Of a stretch of 64,000 nt of DNA, positions 14,380 to 24,540 are shown one piece after another (positions within the stretch are counted from its first letter, which is position 1; each line of letters starts with the position of its first letter). Origin of the DNA: Niabella sp. (lineage in GTDB: Bacteria > Bacteroidota > Bacteroidia > Chitinophagales > Chitinophagaceae); the NCBI GenBank assembly GCA_027493055.1, contig JAPUDO010000118.1:1-64000 (forward strand), given 5' to 3'. The notes below the pieces were generated by a model. That model was not told the origin of the DNA. It was given only the letters and a program-made list of their open reading frames with translations, and made no database searches. A program made the position numbers and the translations under genes.

Positions 14380-16260
14380 ATGTGGGCAGATAACGAAACT
14401 TCGGAAGATCTTTTAGGATTTAAAGTACACGCCGATTTATTGGTTGATGTAATCAATGATGACAAAGTATTACCCGTAACCATTGGTGTATTCGGGGATT
14501 GGGGAAGTGGTAAATCAAGTATTCTAAAAATTGTAGAACAGGAATTAACTGGAGGTGAAGAAGACGGATTTAAAGAGGGCACTCTTGTATTATACTTTAA
14601 CGGTTGGGTATTTGAAGGCTATGATGACGCTAAGGCTGCCTTATTAGAATCAATCATTGAAAAGTTCGCCAAACATAAAACAATCGGAAACAAAGTAAAG
14701 GATAAGACAATAAAGCTATTCAAATCCGTGAAGTGGATGCGTTTGTTAGGACTGAGCTTTAAAAAAGTAATCGTTCCCGGAGCAGCAGCTTACTTAACAG
14801 GTGGTGCTTCCTTATTGCCATCCTTGTTAAATGAATTTTCACAGCTTCAACCAAACGACGTGGCAGAAAAGCTTACTGGGGAAGGCGCTGAAGCGTTTCT
14901 AAAAGATATAATAAAAAAGAATGAAGATGACGAAGTGACAATCGTCCGCGAGTGTCGTGATGATTTCAAGGAAATGATAGATAAGTCAGAGATAAAGAAA
15001 CTGGTAGTAATTATTGATGATTTAGATAGATGTACACCTGACAGGCTTATTGAAAATCTTGAAGCTATCAAGCTATTTCTAAATGTCGAGAAAACAGCAT
15101 TTGTAATTGGCGCTGATCCAAGAATAGTAAGACATGCTATAGAACATCGCTATAAAACGGATAGCATTGAAAATGCTGATGATCCAGACAGCAGGAATAA
15201 GCGTATTGTAAGCGATTATTTAGAGAAACTTATTCAAATACCCTATTATTTGCCTAAGTTAACAGATAACGAAGTTGAAACCTACCTCACCTTACTTTTC
15301 TGTAAAAAAGCAATGGGAAATGACTTCTCAAAAGTAATAACTGCCTTTAAAGCAAACAGGGAAAACAACAGATATGATGTATTTGGATTAGGAGATATAC
15401 AAGACTTAACTAACGAAGAACAGAAAAAAGAGCTAATTGAAAGTATTTCCTTGATCGCCTCGCTATCACCAATTATCACAGATGGGCTAAAAGGTAACCC
15501 CAGGCAAATAAAGAGATTTTTAAATACGTTCACTTTAAGAAACAGGCTTGTGAAGGTTGCCAAACTATCAGATTTCAAAATAGATATCTTGGCAAAATTG
15601 ATGGTATTAGAATATGCGTCTACGAATTTATTTAAAGAAATATACAATTGGCAGTCTTTACAAAAAGGAGAACCTAAACAAATTGCTGATCTTGAAAAGT
15701 TAGCAGGAGAAGAAAAGACAGAGGAAATAAAAAAGCAATTCTCACCTGAATGGGGATCGGATAAGATATTGAAGTGGCTCAATGCTGAACCAAAACTTGC
15801 AGATGTTGATTTAAGAGATTATTACTGGATTTCAAGAGATCAGCTTTCTACTACAATTAGTGGAGCATCATTAATATCTCCGCATATTCGCAGTCTAACC
15901 AAGAAATTGATTGATCACGGTTCAGGAAGCATTTTGACTAATACCATTACACAAGAGGTTAACGGGAAATTAAATGAAACAGAAGGTGAAACATTATTGT
16001 CGCTACTTGAGAAAGAGTTAATTAAGTTTCCAGAAAATGATAGCATTCATAAAGTTTTCATTGAAATGATGTCGCAAAATGTATCTGGGATAATTGAATC
16101 CTATAGTAGAGCCATAACGAAAGCGGACAACAGTAAAATACCTTTTAGTTTGCGGAGTGAATTTACTTTAGCAGAAGGAAAAAATGGAAACGTCAAATCG
16201 CTCTATAGCAAGTTCGAAAAATCATCTCAAATTTACAAAGCATTAAACCCTAAAAAATAA
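14380..16260 (+). CDS. qatA: QatA, KAP-family P-loop NTPase of the Qat anti-phage system
   Basis: A 626-residue ATPase. Walker A is GDWGSGKS (39-46) and Walker B is LVVIIDDLDR (from 208), the typical KAP-family form. A hydrophobic stretch near residues 125-150 (VIVPGAAAYLTGGASLLPSLL) may touch a membrane. The C-terminal half is helical, without recognised motifs. In the described QatABCD system the KAP ATPase is the first component and is needed for phage defence. Its TAA overlaps the qatB ATG by one base. Identity as QatA rests on the four-gene order KAP ATPase, unknown, QueC-like, TatD-like. Confidence 0.9.
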   Translation: MWADNETSEDLLGFKVHADLLVDVINDDKVLPVTIGVFGDWGSGKSSILKIVEQELTGGEEDGFKEGTLVLYFNGWVFEGYDDAKAALLESIIEKFAKHKTIGNKVKDKTIKLFKSVKWMRLLGLSFKKVIVPGAAAYLTGGASLLPSLLNEFSQLQPNDVAEKLTGEGAEAFLKDIIKKNEDDEVTIVRECRDDFKEMIDKSEIKKLVVIIDDLDRCTPDRLIENLEAIKLFLNVEKTAFVIGADPRIVRHAIEHRYKTDSIENADDPDSRNKRIVSDYLEKLIQIPYYLPKLTDNEVETYLTLLFCKKAMGNDFSKVITAFKANRENNRYDVFGLGDIQDLTNEEQKKELIESISLIASLSPIITDGLKGNPRQIKRFLNTFTLRNRLVKVAKLSDFKIDILAKLMVLEYASTNLFKEIYNWQSLQKGEPKQIADLEKLAGEEKTEEIKKQFSPEWGSDKILKWLNAEPKLADVDLRDYYWISRDQLSTTISGASLISPHIRSLTKKLIDHGSGSILTNTITQEVNGKLNETEGETLLSLLEKELIKFPENDSIHKVFIEMMSQNVSGIIESYSRAITKADNSKIPFSLRSEFTLAEGKNGNVKSLYSKFEKSSQIYKALNPKK

Positions 16261-17081
16261 TGGGAACAACTCAACGAATGACACCAGGTGTTTCTGGGGA
16301 ACCTAATTGGGGGGATCTGAACAAATCAATTACCAATGTAGCTAAGACCGTTGAAAAGGAGAAGCAGGTAGAAAACAACAACAATATTTCTGCGGAGGAT
16401 GCAGCAAAGCAATTTACAAGAATAGAAGGCAGGAGAAATTCTCACCTTAAATCCGCATTTAACAATCTCGTAAGAACGGGAGGTGGAAGGTCAAAAATAG
16501 GTAGCGGCAAATCTTCCTCAATTGGCAAAGCTGGTAGAAAGTCAGCAGGCAAATTAACAGGATTTTTTACAGGTGTTGGAAGTAACGGCCTGCAACAAAC
16601 TTTAATCGATATTGGGTTCGGCTCATTACAAGGCAAAAGCTTTCAAGAAGTCCTTGATTATCTTCTTGTGTTTTGTTCAGACTCTAATGAAGGGATGGAT
16701 GAAACAGCTGCCAACAATGCTTCGTGCGAAATCATGAGGGAACTTGCTGTACTGGCTGGTAATGACTTAGATAAGTTTGAGCAGCTCGTTAAAGATTACG
16801 TTGAAGGAACAGGATTGGCAGACCTTCTTTGTAAGTTTTGGGGCTTATATATCTTCGAACATTTATCTCAGAGATTTGAAGAAAAGGTAAAACAGCAAAA
16901 GGGAGTAGAAATAGGAAAAGAAACTTTTAAAATAATTAAAGCCGATATACTTGGTCAAGTAAAAGTTTTAAACACTCAAAGGCCTGTTGCCAAAATTGAT
17001 TGGAAAGGAAACGCAGGAAAAGATGAGATAGAGAAAATTTTTGATTCTGTAATTAAAATCATTTGCGATGAAAACAATTAG
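16260..17081 (+). CDS. qatB: QatB, unknown-function component of the Qat system
   Basis: A 273-residue protein without recognised motifs. Residues 60-105 are rich in glycine, serine and basic residues (GGGRSKIGSGKSSSIGKAG), suggesting a flexible nucleic-acid- or protein-binding stretch. The rest is helical (LQQTLIDIGFGSLQGKSFQ, then LAVLAGNDLDKFEQLV). The name follows position between the KAP ATPase and the QueC-like gene. It overlaps qatC by 14 bases, so the two are translationally coupled. Confidence 0.82.
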   Translation: MGTTQRMTPGVSGEPNWGDLNKSITNVAKTVEKEKQVENNNNISAEDAAKQFTRIEGRRNSHLKSAFNNLVRTGGGRSKIGSGKSSSIGKAGRKSAGKLTGFFTGVGSNGLQQTLIDIGFGSLQGKSFQEVLDYLLVFCSDSNEGMDETAANNASCEIMRELAVLAGNDLDKFEQLVKDYVEGTGLADLLCKFWGLYIFEHLSQRFEEKVKQQKGVEIGKETFKIIKADILGQVKVLNTQRPVAKIDWKGNAGKDEIEKIFDSVIKIICDENN

Positions 17082-18390
17082 CGTTGGCAAACTTTCATAT
17101 GATACATCTTCTGGTGCAGGCATGATAAATATTACAGATGCTTCTGGAGGGAACTCTACACTTAATATTGATTTTGAGACCATACTACCATTTATTAATC
17201 TGATTAATAAAGAAGTTTTAGATTTTTTTATAATAAGCGCTACAGTGTACGGGATCGATAGGTTTGTTGAGAGAAAGCAAAATTCGGTAGATGGATGGAC
17301 TAGAGAACTTAAAGTCAACTTCCCAGTTCATAACCCTGCAAAATGGAATACATGCAAACAAGAAATGAATAAACTACTTTCCTTCTTAACCGGAGACTAT
17401 TGGAACGTTGAATTTAGGAAAGAGACATTTGATGTGCCGAAAGCAGCCTTGGACAAAGAATATTCAGTTCCGTTTGCACAAATTAGTTTGTTATCAGGCG
17501 GTTTAGATTCACTTATTGGAGCTTTGGATTTCCTCAAGCAAGCTCCTAAACAAAGTGTTCTATTTGTTTCTCATTATGATCCGCAAATGCATGGGCCAAA
17601 AGGCGACCAAAAAGATTTAATCACCGAAATTGAAAAGATCTATTCCAAACAATTTGCATATATCCCCTCACTTCGTGTATCATTGGATCGTACAAATGTC
17701 AGTAGAGAAACTACTTTTAGAAGTAGATCGCTATTATTTCTTGGAATAGCACTTACAGCTGCACAGGCGACAAATACCCAAAGTATAATTGTTCCTGAAA
17801 ATGGTACAGTATCATTAAACTTTCCGCTCAGTCCATCCAGAAGAAGTTCCTGTAGCACAAGAACAACTCACCCTTTTGTTTTAGATAACGTGTTATCTAT
17901 TTGGAAAATTCTATCTATTCCAACTGACATTCGAAATCCTTATGAATTTCAAACAAAAGGAGAAATGGTAAATGCTTGCAAAGACCAAACTAACCTTTCC
18001 CAATTAGTCGCATTGTCAAACTCTTGTGGCAAACGAGGGCACCGGGCGCATTGGACGATTCCTGGTGCTTCGCATTGTGGAGTATGTATGCCTTGTATCT
18101 ATAGGCGAGCTTCCTTGCTGAAAATCGGAGACGGAACTACTTATGGTAATACTATCAATTCTTTAGCCCCATTTCTAAGTAAGAAATCCCAGGACGTTGG
18201 AGCTTGCTTAGATTATTTGAACAACCCCATTACCAAAGAGGAAATTAAACAGGAATTGATTGTAAACGGTGTGAAAAACCTTTCTAAGCTGAATCAATAT
18301 GTTGATGTTGTTTGGCGAACAAGGCTAGAATTGAAACAATGGGTAAAAAAGGAGGGTAATTCAACTATCAAATCAAAAGCAGGTGTATAG
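17068..18390 (+). CDS. qatC: QatC, QueC-like enzyme of the Qat system
   Basis: A 440-residue protein related to QueC, the 7-cyano-7-deazaguanine synthase. The PP-loop ATP motif is LLSGGLDSLIGAL (SGGLDS, 143-148). Cysteines for a zinc site are seen as SCGKRG (C320) and HCGVCMPC (C337, C340, C343). An N-terminal extension of about 110 residues precedes the PP-loop domain and is absent from ordinary QueC. No queuosine-pathway partners (queD, queE, folE) lie nearby, so this is a defence paralogue and not the housekeeping enzyme. Whether it modifies DNA, a nucleotide or a protein is unknown. Confidence 0.9.
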   Translation: MKTISVGKLSYDTSSGAGMINITDASGGNSTLNIDFETILPFINLINKEVLDFFIISATVYGIDRFVERKQNSVDGWTRELKVNFPVHNPAKWNTCKQEMNKLLSFLTGDYWNVEFRKETFDVPKAALDKEYSVPFAQISLLSGGLDSLIGALDFLKQAPKQSVLFVSHYDPQMHGPKGDQKDLITEIEKIYSKQFAYIPSLRVSLDRTNVSRETTFRSRSLLFLGIALTAAQATNTQSIIVPENGTVSLNFPLSPSRRSSCSTRTTHPFVLDNVLSIWKILSIPTDIRNPYEFQTKGEMVNACKDQTNLSQLVALSNSCGKRGHRAHWTIPGASHCGVCMPCIYRRASLLKIGDGTTYGNTINSLAPFLSKKSQDVGACLDYLNNPITKEEIKQELIVNGVKNLSKLNQYVDVVWRTRLELKQWVKKEGNSTIKSKAGV

Positions 18391-19119
18391 ATGTTAGATA
18401 CACATTGTCATATCGATTTATATCCCAAACCGGAATTAATTCTCAATGAATGTGACAGGAATGGCTTCCCGATTCTCTCAATGACTAATTTGCCAAGTCA
18501 CTTTGAAAAGGGTTTTCCTTTCTTTCAGAACCGAAGCAAAGTAAGACAAGCCTTAGGTATGCATCCACTGCATGCCGAGCATCATAAAAAAGAGTTCCCG
18601 AAATTTATAAGCAATCTTGGAAAGACTTCTTACATAGGCGAAGTAGGTTTAGATTTCTCAAAAGACGGTATTCACACAAAAGACACACAGCTTCAAACTT
18701 TTGAAAATATATTAGACATTATAGCAGCCAAAAAAAAAATTCTAAGTATCCACTCAAGGCTTGCTGAAAGGCAAGTATTAGATCTATTGAAGAAATACAA
18801 AATTGAGAATGCTATTTTTCATTGGTATTCAGGTAGCCCTAATTTGATTGATGAGATCGTTGAGCATGGATATTATTTCTCTGTAAATCCCGCAATGACA
18901 AAATCGATTTCAGGTAAAAAAATCATCTCAAAAATTCCAAGAAATTTCATTTTGACAGAGACTGATGGCCCTTTTATAAGTGAAAATCACTTACCTATTA
19001 GACCGGGACAAGTGCAAGCTGTTATCACATTTTTAGCTACTGAATGGAATATAAATGAAGGCTACGTTGCACAAACAGTTGTTTCAAATTTTAATAGCTT
19101 GCTTGCTCAAATAAAATGA
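18391..19119 (+). CDS. qatD: QatD, TatD-like metal-dependent nuclease of the Qat system
   Basis: A 242-residue TatD-family hydrolase. Metal ligands are visible: HCH at residues 5-7 (H5, H7), the glutamate in YIGEVGLDFS, the histidine in LSIHSR, FHWYSG and the late aspartate in LTETDGPF. The ATG directly follows the qatC stop. TatD proteins are 3'-5' DNases; in Qat this subunit may act on invading nucleic acid. It ends only 4 bp before jetA, an unusual direct link between two defence systems. Confidence 0.9.
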   Translation: MLDTHCHIDLYPKPELILNECDRNGFPILSMTNLPSHFEKGFPFFQNRSKVRQALGMHPLHAEHHKKEFPKFISNLGKTSYIGEVGLDFSKDGIHTKDTQLQTFENILDIIAAKKKILSIHSRLAERQVLDLLKKYKIENAIFHWYSGSPNLIDEIVEHGYYFSVNPAMTKSISGKKIISKIPRNFILTETDGPFISENHLPIRPGQVQAVITFLATEWNINEGYVAQTVVSNFNSLLAQIK

Positions 19120-19123
19120 AGAG

Positions 19124-20548
19124 ATGAACTACGAAAAAGCCTTATCCTTTTATCGCAATGACAAAACATTGCAGCTATTGCGGGCGGAACATTTTCCGCT
19201 GTTGGTAGGCTTTTTTCATTTGGCATTCAAGCAGCAAGACAGGATTTCGTATTTGCAGAGTGAATTGCAAAGTCTTTTGGGAGACTACATTTATGCACTC
19301 CAGCGGCAGGGTATCAATGATTACGGAAAATCAGCCGTAGATTATTTGCAAAAATGGGCTGAACAGGGATATCTGCGGAGGTATTACGAAAGGGGCGACG
19401 AACCCGTGTATGAACTCTCTCCCGCCACAGAGAACGCCTTAAAATGGCTGGAAGACCTGAATAAACAACAATTTGTAGGTACCCACAGCCGTCTCATACA
19501 GTTCTTTCATTTACTGCAACAGATTGTCAATACAACCTCCGGCCCCTACGAGCGTATCCAGCAGTTACAGGAAGAACGCAATAAAATCGACAAAGAAATC
19601 GAACAGATCAGACAGGGGGTTTTTTCCAGGCCATCCAGTACCCAGGTCAAAGAAAATTATTTTCTGGCAGAAGAAACAGCTAGAAGGTTGCTGTCCGATT
19701 TTCGGCAGGTGGAAGAAAACTTCAGAGAGCTGGATACACAAACCCGGCAAACGATCATCAAAAGCAATCTCGCAAAAGCAGACCTTTTGGATAATGTATT
19801 TCAGCAACAGGATTACCTCTGGAGTACCGACCAGGGAAAAAGCTTTAAAGCTTTCTGGGAGTTTTTGATGAGCGAGCAGATGCAGGAAGAACTGGAACAA
19901 CTACTTGAAAGGATCAACAGCATACCTGCAATCTTGGAAATCAAAAAAGAACAGACTGTAGACAGGATAAAAGCAAATCTCGTCGACGCAGGAGATAAAG
20001 TAAATCGCAGTAATGATGGTTTGATAGAACAACTCAGGAAGTTTGTGGAACAAAAGAATCTCTCAGAAAGTCGCCATATCCTTCAAAGCATCGAACAGAT
20101 AGAAAGTCTTTTGTTGGAACATAAAGAAACGATCGACCAGCAGGCCGTCTGGATGGAAACCGATGGACTTTTTAAACCCTCGTTTACAATGGATCGTCCG
20201 CTTTTTAACCCTCCGGTAAAAGTTGCTTTTGAAAATACGGCTATCGAAGACGGTCTGGCCGAAGCGGACACAGACATTCTTTTTGAACAATTTTATGTGG
20301 ATATAGACCAGTTGAGAAACAACGTGAGATCCTTATTGAAAAATAGATCCCAGATTGCGCTTTCCGAGTTGTTAAGTTATTACAAACCTATCAAAGGTGT
20401 TGCCGAGATATTAGGCTATATGCAGATCGCAACAAATGAAGGCAAACACATAGTGAACCGGGAACAACTAGAATATCTGATCATTGAGAACACGGGCAGT
20501 GGAAAAAAGTATCGTATGCGGACACCGGTCATCATTTTTAACCGATAA
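19124..20548 (+). CDS. jetA: JetA, DUF3375 subunit of a Wadjet system
   Basis: A 474-residue protein of the DUF3375 family, the MukF/kleisin-like subunit of type I Wadjet. The N-terminal region (FYRNDKTLQLLRAEHFPLLV) looks like the winged-helix part, followed by long helices (ERIQQLQEERNKIDKEIEQI). The C-terminal segment EQLEYLIIENTGSGKKYRMRT is family-like. In known Wadjet complexes JetA bridges the JetC heads. The ATG lies 4 bp after the qatD stop and 5 bp precede jetB. Confidence 0.9.
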   Translation: MNYEKALSFYRNDKTLQLLRAEHFPLLVGFFHLAFKQQDRISYLQSELQSLLGDYIYALQRQGINDYGKSAVDYLQKWAEQGYLRRYYERGDEPVYELSPATENALKWLEDLNKQQFVGTHSRLIQFFHLLQQIVNTTSGPYERIQQLQEERNKIDKEIEQIRQGVFSRPSSTQVKENYFLAEETARRLLSDFRQVEENFRELDTQTRQTIIKSNLAKADLLDNVFQQQDYLWSTDQGKSFKAFWEFLMSEQMQEELEQLLERINSIPAILEIKKEQTVDRIKANLVDAGDKVNRSNDGLIEQLRKFVEQKNLSESRHILQSIEQIESLLLEHKETIDQQAVWMETDGLFKPSFTMDRPLFNPPVKVAFENTAIEDGLAEADTDILFEQFYVDIDQLRNNVRSLLKNRSQIALSELLSYYKPIKGVAEILGYMQIATNEGKHIVNREQLEYLIIENTGSGKKYRMRTPVIIFNR

Positions 20549-20553
20549 ACAAT

Positions 20554-21123
20554 ATGGAACAAAAATATTCTTTAAGTCTCATTGCCTTGCTAAAAGGGAT
20601 TGTGTACAACCACCAGAAAGAGGTATGGGAAAACCTACTGCATTACGAACCCGATGTTAAAAAATATTTCGTTCCCATCGGTCTTGAATTGTTTTTGGAT
20701 AAAAGCGAAGGTTATGCTTTTCTCAGGCAAAAAGAATTGGAAGAAGATGAGTTGCAACTGCCAAAACTGGCGGAAAAACGGCAGCTCAATTTTATGACTT
20801 CGTTGGTATGTGTTGTGTTAAGAAAATATTTGCTTGAACATGATGCCCAGGGAGGATCTGTACGCTCTATTATCAGCGAACAGGAGATCATCAACCGGAC
20901 AAAGGTGTTTTTGCCGAATGCAAGTGATGAAGCCAAACAGCAGGAAAAGATTACAACAACCATAAACCGGGTACTTGAAATAGGTTTTTTGAGAAAGCTA
21001 GAAGATCTGGAAAAAAACTATGAAATACACCGCATTATCAAGGGCTTTGTAAATGCCGATGTGATAGACGATACATTGAAGCGGTTCCAGGGTTACGCGG
21101 CAGAAAAACAGGTAACAGAATAA
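20554..21123 (+). CDS. jetB: JetB, DUF4194 subunit of Wadjet
   Basis: A 189-residue protein of the DUF4194 family, equivalent to MukE. It begins MEQKYSLSLIALLKGIVYN, with winged-helix-like stretches (FMTSLVCVVLRKYLLEHDA and TTTINRVLEIGFLRKLEDL). The last region (IHRIIKGFVNADVIDDTLKR) fits the end of the second winged helix. JetB binds JetA and steadies DNA in the complex. It sits 9 bp before jetC. Confidence 0.88.
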   Translation: MEQKYSLSLIALLKGIVYNHQKEVWENLLHYEPDVKKYFVPIGLELFLDKSEGYAFLRQKELEEDELQLPKLAEKRQLNFMTSLVCVVLRKYLLEHDAQGGSVRSIISEQEIINRTKVFLPNASDEAKQQEKITTTINRVLEIGFLRKLEDLEKNYEIHRIIKGFVNADVIDDTLKRFQGYAAEKQVTE

Positions 21124-21132
21124 GCATTCACT

Positions 21133-24100
21133 ATGGAAGAAATTTTAAATACCATACCGGAAGAGGTCAACCTGTCTGGTTTTCGGCTTCAATATTTGGA
21201 AGTACTCAACTGGGGCACCTTCAACAAAGTGCGCTGGCAGATACAACCCAACGGGCATAACGCTTTGCTGACAGGCGATATCGGTTCTGGTAAATCTACC
21301 TTAGTGGATGCCCTGACCTGTCTTCTGGTACCGCATAATAAGATTGTTTTTAACAAAGCTGCCGGGGCCGAAGGAAAAGAACGCAACCTATTGAGCTATG
21401 TGAGAGGCGAATATAAAAAGGAAAAAGAAGAGATCACCAAGGTAGCCAAGAAAGTGTATCTCCGGTCGGATGACAATACCTATACCGTAGTGATCGGAAA
21501 TTTCCACAATGACGGCTATAATGAAGATATCTGTCTTGCCCAGTTCTTTTGGATAGGCAAAGAAGGCAAAGTAGAGAAACTGCTTATTATAGGAACGGTA
21601 CCATTAACGATTAAAGATAACTTTGGAAACTTTACAGATATTAATGATCTGAGGAAAAAACTCCGTAATACGGACGGGGTGCAACTATTCAACGATAACT
21701 TCTCCCATTATAGCGAACATTTTAGAAGGCTTTTTGGCATGAATAGCGATAAGGCCATTGACCTGTTTTATCAAACCGTTTCAATGAAATCCGTGAGCAG
21801 TCTTACTGATTTTGTACGGGAACAAATGCTGGAGAAGACCGATGTGAAAGAACAGATCATAGCATTGCTGAAACGGTTTGATGACCTTAATAAAGCCCAT
21901 GCCGCTGTGGTACACACCAGGGAGCAATACCTGATATTGAAACCACTGACCGAATCTTGTATCGAATATGGAAAAGTAACCCGGGAGATAGAGGACATCG
22001 AAGCCATGCTGGAAGTAATGCCGGTTTGGTTCGCCGAAAAGAAATGGGGGCTGTTAGAACAGGCTATTGAAGATGCCGGCAATGAGTTGAAAAAGGTCAT
22101 GCAGCAACAGCAACGCATGGTTGAGGAACTGGATGGGCTGGAAAATAGAAGGCAGACGATTATACAGGATATTGCCAGCAATGGTGGAAAAAGAATAGAG
22201 CAAATTGCGGGAGAGATCAAAAGGCATGAGCAGGAAAAAGAAACTAAGCAGAAAGAATTTGACGATTATGAACGTCTTGCACTGCAATCGGGACTTAAAG
22301 GTGTACAGAATGAAAGTGAATTTGAGGAAAACATTAAGAAGGCAAAGGAACTTGACGAACAATGTGGACAGCTTGAAGAGCAGCTTCGTGAGCAGCGGGA
22401 CAACCAGATAACGGAATTGCGCAAACAGGAAACAGAATACCGCCTGGAACTAAAAGAGCTTCAATCCCTAAAAGAACGAAAAACACAGATACCAGCCTGG
22501 CTTGTCGGGTTTCGTTCGCAATTATGCGATGATTTGCGCATTGATGAAGGAGATCTGCCTTTCGCAGGAGAGCTATTGAAAGTGAATGAAGATGAAACAG
22601 CGTGGGAAGGTGCAATAGAGAAACTGTTGCACGATGTTGGTATCAGTCTCCTGGTGCCTAAAAATCACTATAGAAGCGTCAGCACTTACGTAAATAACAA
22701 CCCGTTAAAAAGTGCTGATGGACGGGGCATCAAACTCACTTACCTGGAAGCTGATCAGTATAACAATAGCAACCGTGTCATTAAGGATTTAGATCAAGAC
22801 AGTATCGCTTATAAATTAGATGTCAAGCCTGACACACCTTTTTACGATTGGCTGGAAACCTACATACAGCGGAGCTTTGGAGACTATATCTGTACCGATG
22901 TAAATGGCTTACAACATGTGCCTTTTGGTATTACCCAACACTTTTTTATAAAAAGCGGCCGTATAAGACATACAAAGGATGACCGCAAACGTATTGATGA
23001 CAGGCGTAACTATGTGTTGGGATGGAGCAACACGGAGAAAATAAAAGCACTGGAAATTTCTGTTGATAAACTGGAGAAAAAGATAAATGAGCTAAGAGCG
23101 CAACTTAACAATATTGAAGGACAAGAGAAGAAAAACAAAGAGCAAAAGCAACTCTTAGGTTTGTTACTTTATGTCAGAGACTTTTCTCGTATAAACTGGC
23201 AGTATCATGTTGGGAAAATCTATGAACTGGAGCAGGAGCGCAATGAATTGCTTCATAACAACGATGTTCTTGCACAATTACAGCGTAATAAGAACGATGT
23301 CGATCAGCAGATCAGTGAAACCAAAACAAGAGAGAAACAATTAACGGAAAAAATAGGCGGTTTAAAAACGACCATTAAAAGCTATGAGGATCAGCAACAA
23401 AGTGCCTATCAGCAAAAGGAACAATTAGCTATTCACCTGAAAGAAAAATGGTACCCGTTGATTGAGCAAAAACTCATTGAAATAAAGATCACGCTAAGAG
23501 GCATTGATAACAGGCAGGAGGAATTCCGCAAACAATTTCAGGGCGAAAATGGCGAATTAAGAAAACTTCGGGGAAGACAAATGGGCTACCGCTCTTCTAT
23601 TGAGAAAAAGATGCGGGAAATTAAGGAACATTCCAGGGCTGAATACAGTGAGATTTCAGAAAGCATAGATGCCCGGGCAGAGTATATTAAAAAGTTTGAA
23701 CAGTTGGTTTCCGAAGATTTAAAGCGTCATGAAGAACGTTTCAAAGAAGAGCTGAACAAGAATGTCATTAACAGTATTGCGGTATTCGACAGTCAGCTAC
23801 AGAAACATGAAACGGATATCAAACAAAAAATACGTACGATCAACCAGCATCTTTCCGAAATAGTATACAATGCTTCGCAAGATACCTATATAACCATTTT
23901 GATGGACGCCACTGTAAATAAGGAAATACGTCTTTTCAGGGAAGAGCTAAAAAAGTGTTACATCCATTCTTTCAGCAGTAATAATGATTTATATACGGAG
24001 GAAAAGTACGAACAGGTTAAACGCATTCTGGATCGCTTCGCAAGTATGGAAAATATGGACCGCGACTGGACTTCAACCGTTACTGATGTGCGCCAATGGT

Positions 24101-24540
24101 TTGAATTTAATGCCAGCGAACGTTTTCGCCTGGATGACACTGAAAAGGAGTTTTACGAAGGTTCCGGTGGAAAGAGTGGCGGTCAGAAAGAAAAATTGGC
24201 CTATACCATTTTGGCTAGCGCATTGGCCTATCAGTTTGGACTACAATTCGGGGAGAGTAAAAGCCGAAGCTTTCGCTTTGTGGTCATTGATGAGGCTTTT
24301 GGCAGAGGTAGCGATGAAAGCACACGCTATGGACTCGAACTTTTTAAAAAACTCAACCTACAGCTGCTCATCGTTACCCCCTTACAAAAAATACATGTTA
24401 TTGAAGGACACGTAAACTCCTTTCATTTTGTCAGCAATCGGGAGGGAAACAACTCACAGGTCAGTAATTTTACAAAAGAAGAATATGAAACCGAACGGGG
24501 CAAGCATAATGGTGTCTTTCAAAACACAGCAGATTTATGA
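21133..24540 (+). CDS. jetC: JetC, SMC/MukB-like ATPase of Wadjet
   Basis: A 1135-residue SMC-type motor. Walker A is TGDIGSGKST (47-56). Two long coiled-coil arms flank a hinge-like region: roughly residues 300-450 and 640-960, very rich in E, K and Q. The C-terminal head has the ABC signature GGKSGGQKEKL (about residue 1012) and Walker B with FRFVVIDEAFGRG (about 1047-1059). In Wadjet this ATPase extrudes circular plasmid DNA until JetD cuts it. Length and the MukB-like layout agree with type I JetC. It overlaps jetD by 4 bases. Confidence 0.92.
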   Translation: MEEILNTIPEEVNLSGFRLQYLEVLNWGTFNKVRWQIQPNGHNALLTGDIGSGKSTLVDALTCLLVPHNKIVFNKAAGAEGKERNLLSYVRGEYKKEKEEITKVAKKVYLRSDDNTYTVVIGNFHNDGYNEDICLAQFFWIGKEGKVEKLLIIGTVPLTIKDNFGNFTDINDLRKKLRNTDGVQLFNDNFSHYSEHFRRLFGMNSDKAIDLFYQTVSMKSVSSLTDFVREQMLEKTDVKEQIIALLKRFDDLNKAHAAVVHTREQYLILKPLTESCIEYGKVTREIEDIEAMLEVMPVWFAEKKWGLLEQAIEDAGNELKKVMQQQQRMVEELDGLENRRQTIIQDIASNGGKRIEQIAGEIKRHEQEKETKQKEFDDYERLALQSGLKGVQNESEFEENIKKAKELDEQCGQLEEQLREQRDNQITELRKQETEYRLELKELQSLKERKTQIPAWLVGFRSQLCDDLRIDEGDLPFAGELLKVNEDETAWEGAIEKLLHDVGISLLVPKNHYRSVSTYVNNNPLKSADGRGIKLTYLEADQYNNSNRVIKDLDQDSIAYKLDVKPDTPFYDWLETYIQRSFGDYICTDVNGLQHVPFGITQHFFIKSGRIRHTKDDRKRIDDRRNYVLGWSNTEKIKALEISVDKLEKKINELRAQLNNIEGQEKKNKEQKQLLGLLLYVRDFSRINWQYHVGKIYELEQERNELLHNNDVLAQLQRNKNDVDQQISETKTREKQLTEKIGGLKTTIKSYEDQQQSAYQQKEQLAIHLKEKWYPLIEQKLIEIKITLRGIDNRQEEFRKQFQGENGELRKLRGRQMGYRSSIEKKMREIKEHSRAEYSEISESIDARAEYIKKFEQLVSEDLKRHEERFKEELNKNVINSIAVFDSQLQKHETDIKQKIRTINQHLSEIVYNASQDTYITILMDATVNKEIRLFREELKKCYIHSFSSNNDLYTEEKYEQVKRILDRFASMENMDRDWTSTVTDVRQWFEFNASERFRLDDTEKEFYEGSGGKSGGQKEKLAYTILASALAYQFGLQFGESKSRSFRFVVIDEAFGRGSDESTRYGLELFKKLNLQLLIVTPLQKIHVIEGHVNSFHFVSNREGNNSQVSNFTKEEYETERGKHNGVFQNTADL

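Noticed and set aside
17068..18390. Queuosine-pathway queC
   Set aside because: There are no queD, queE or folE neighbours, an N-terminal extension is present, and the KAP ATPase/TatD context is that of Qat.
21133..24540. Housekeeping MukB/SMC or SbcC instead of Wadjet JetC
   Set aside because: The flanking DUF3375, DUF4194 and DUF3322/DUF2220 genes in the fixed jetABCD order identify Wadjet.
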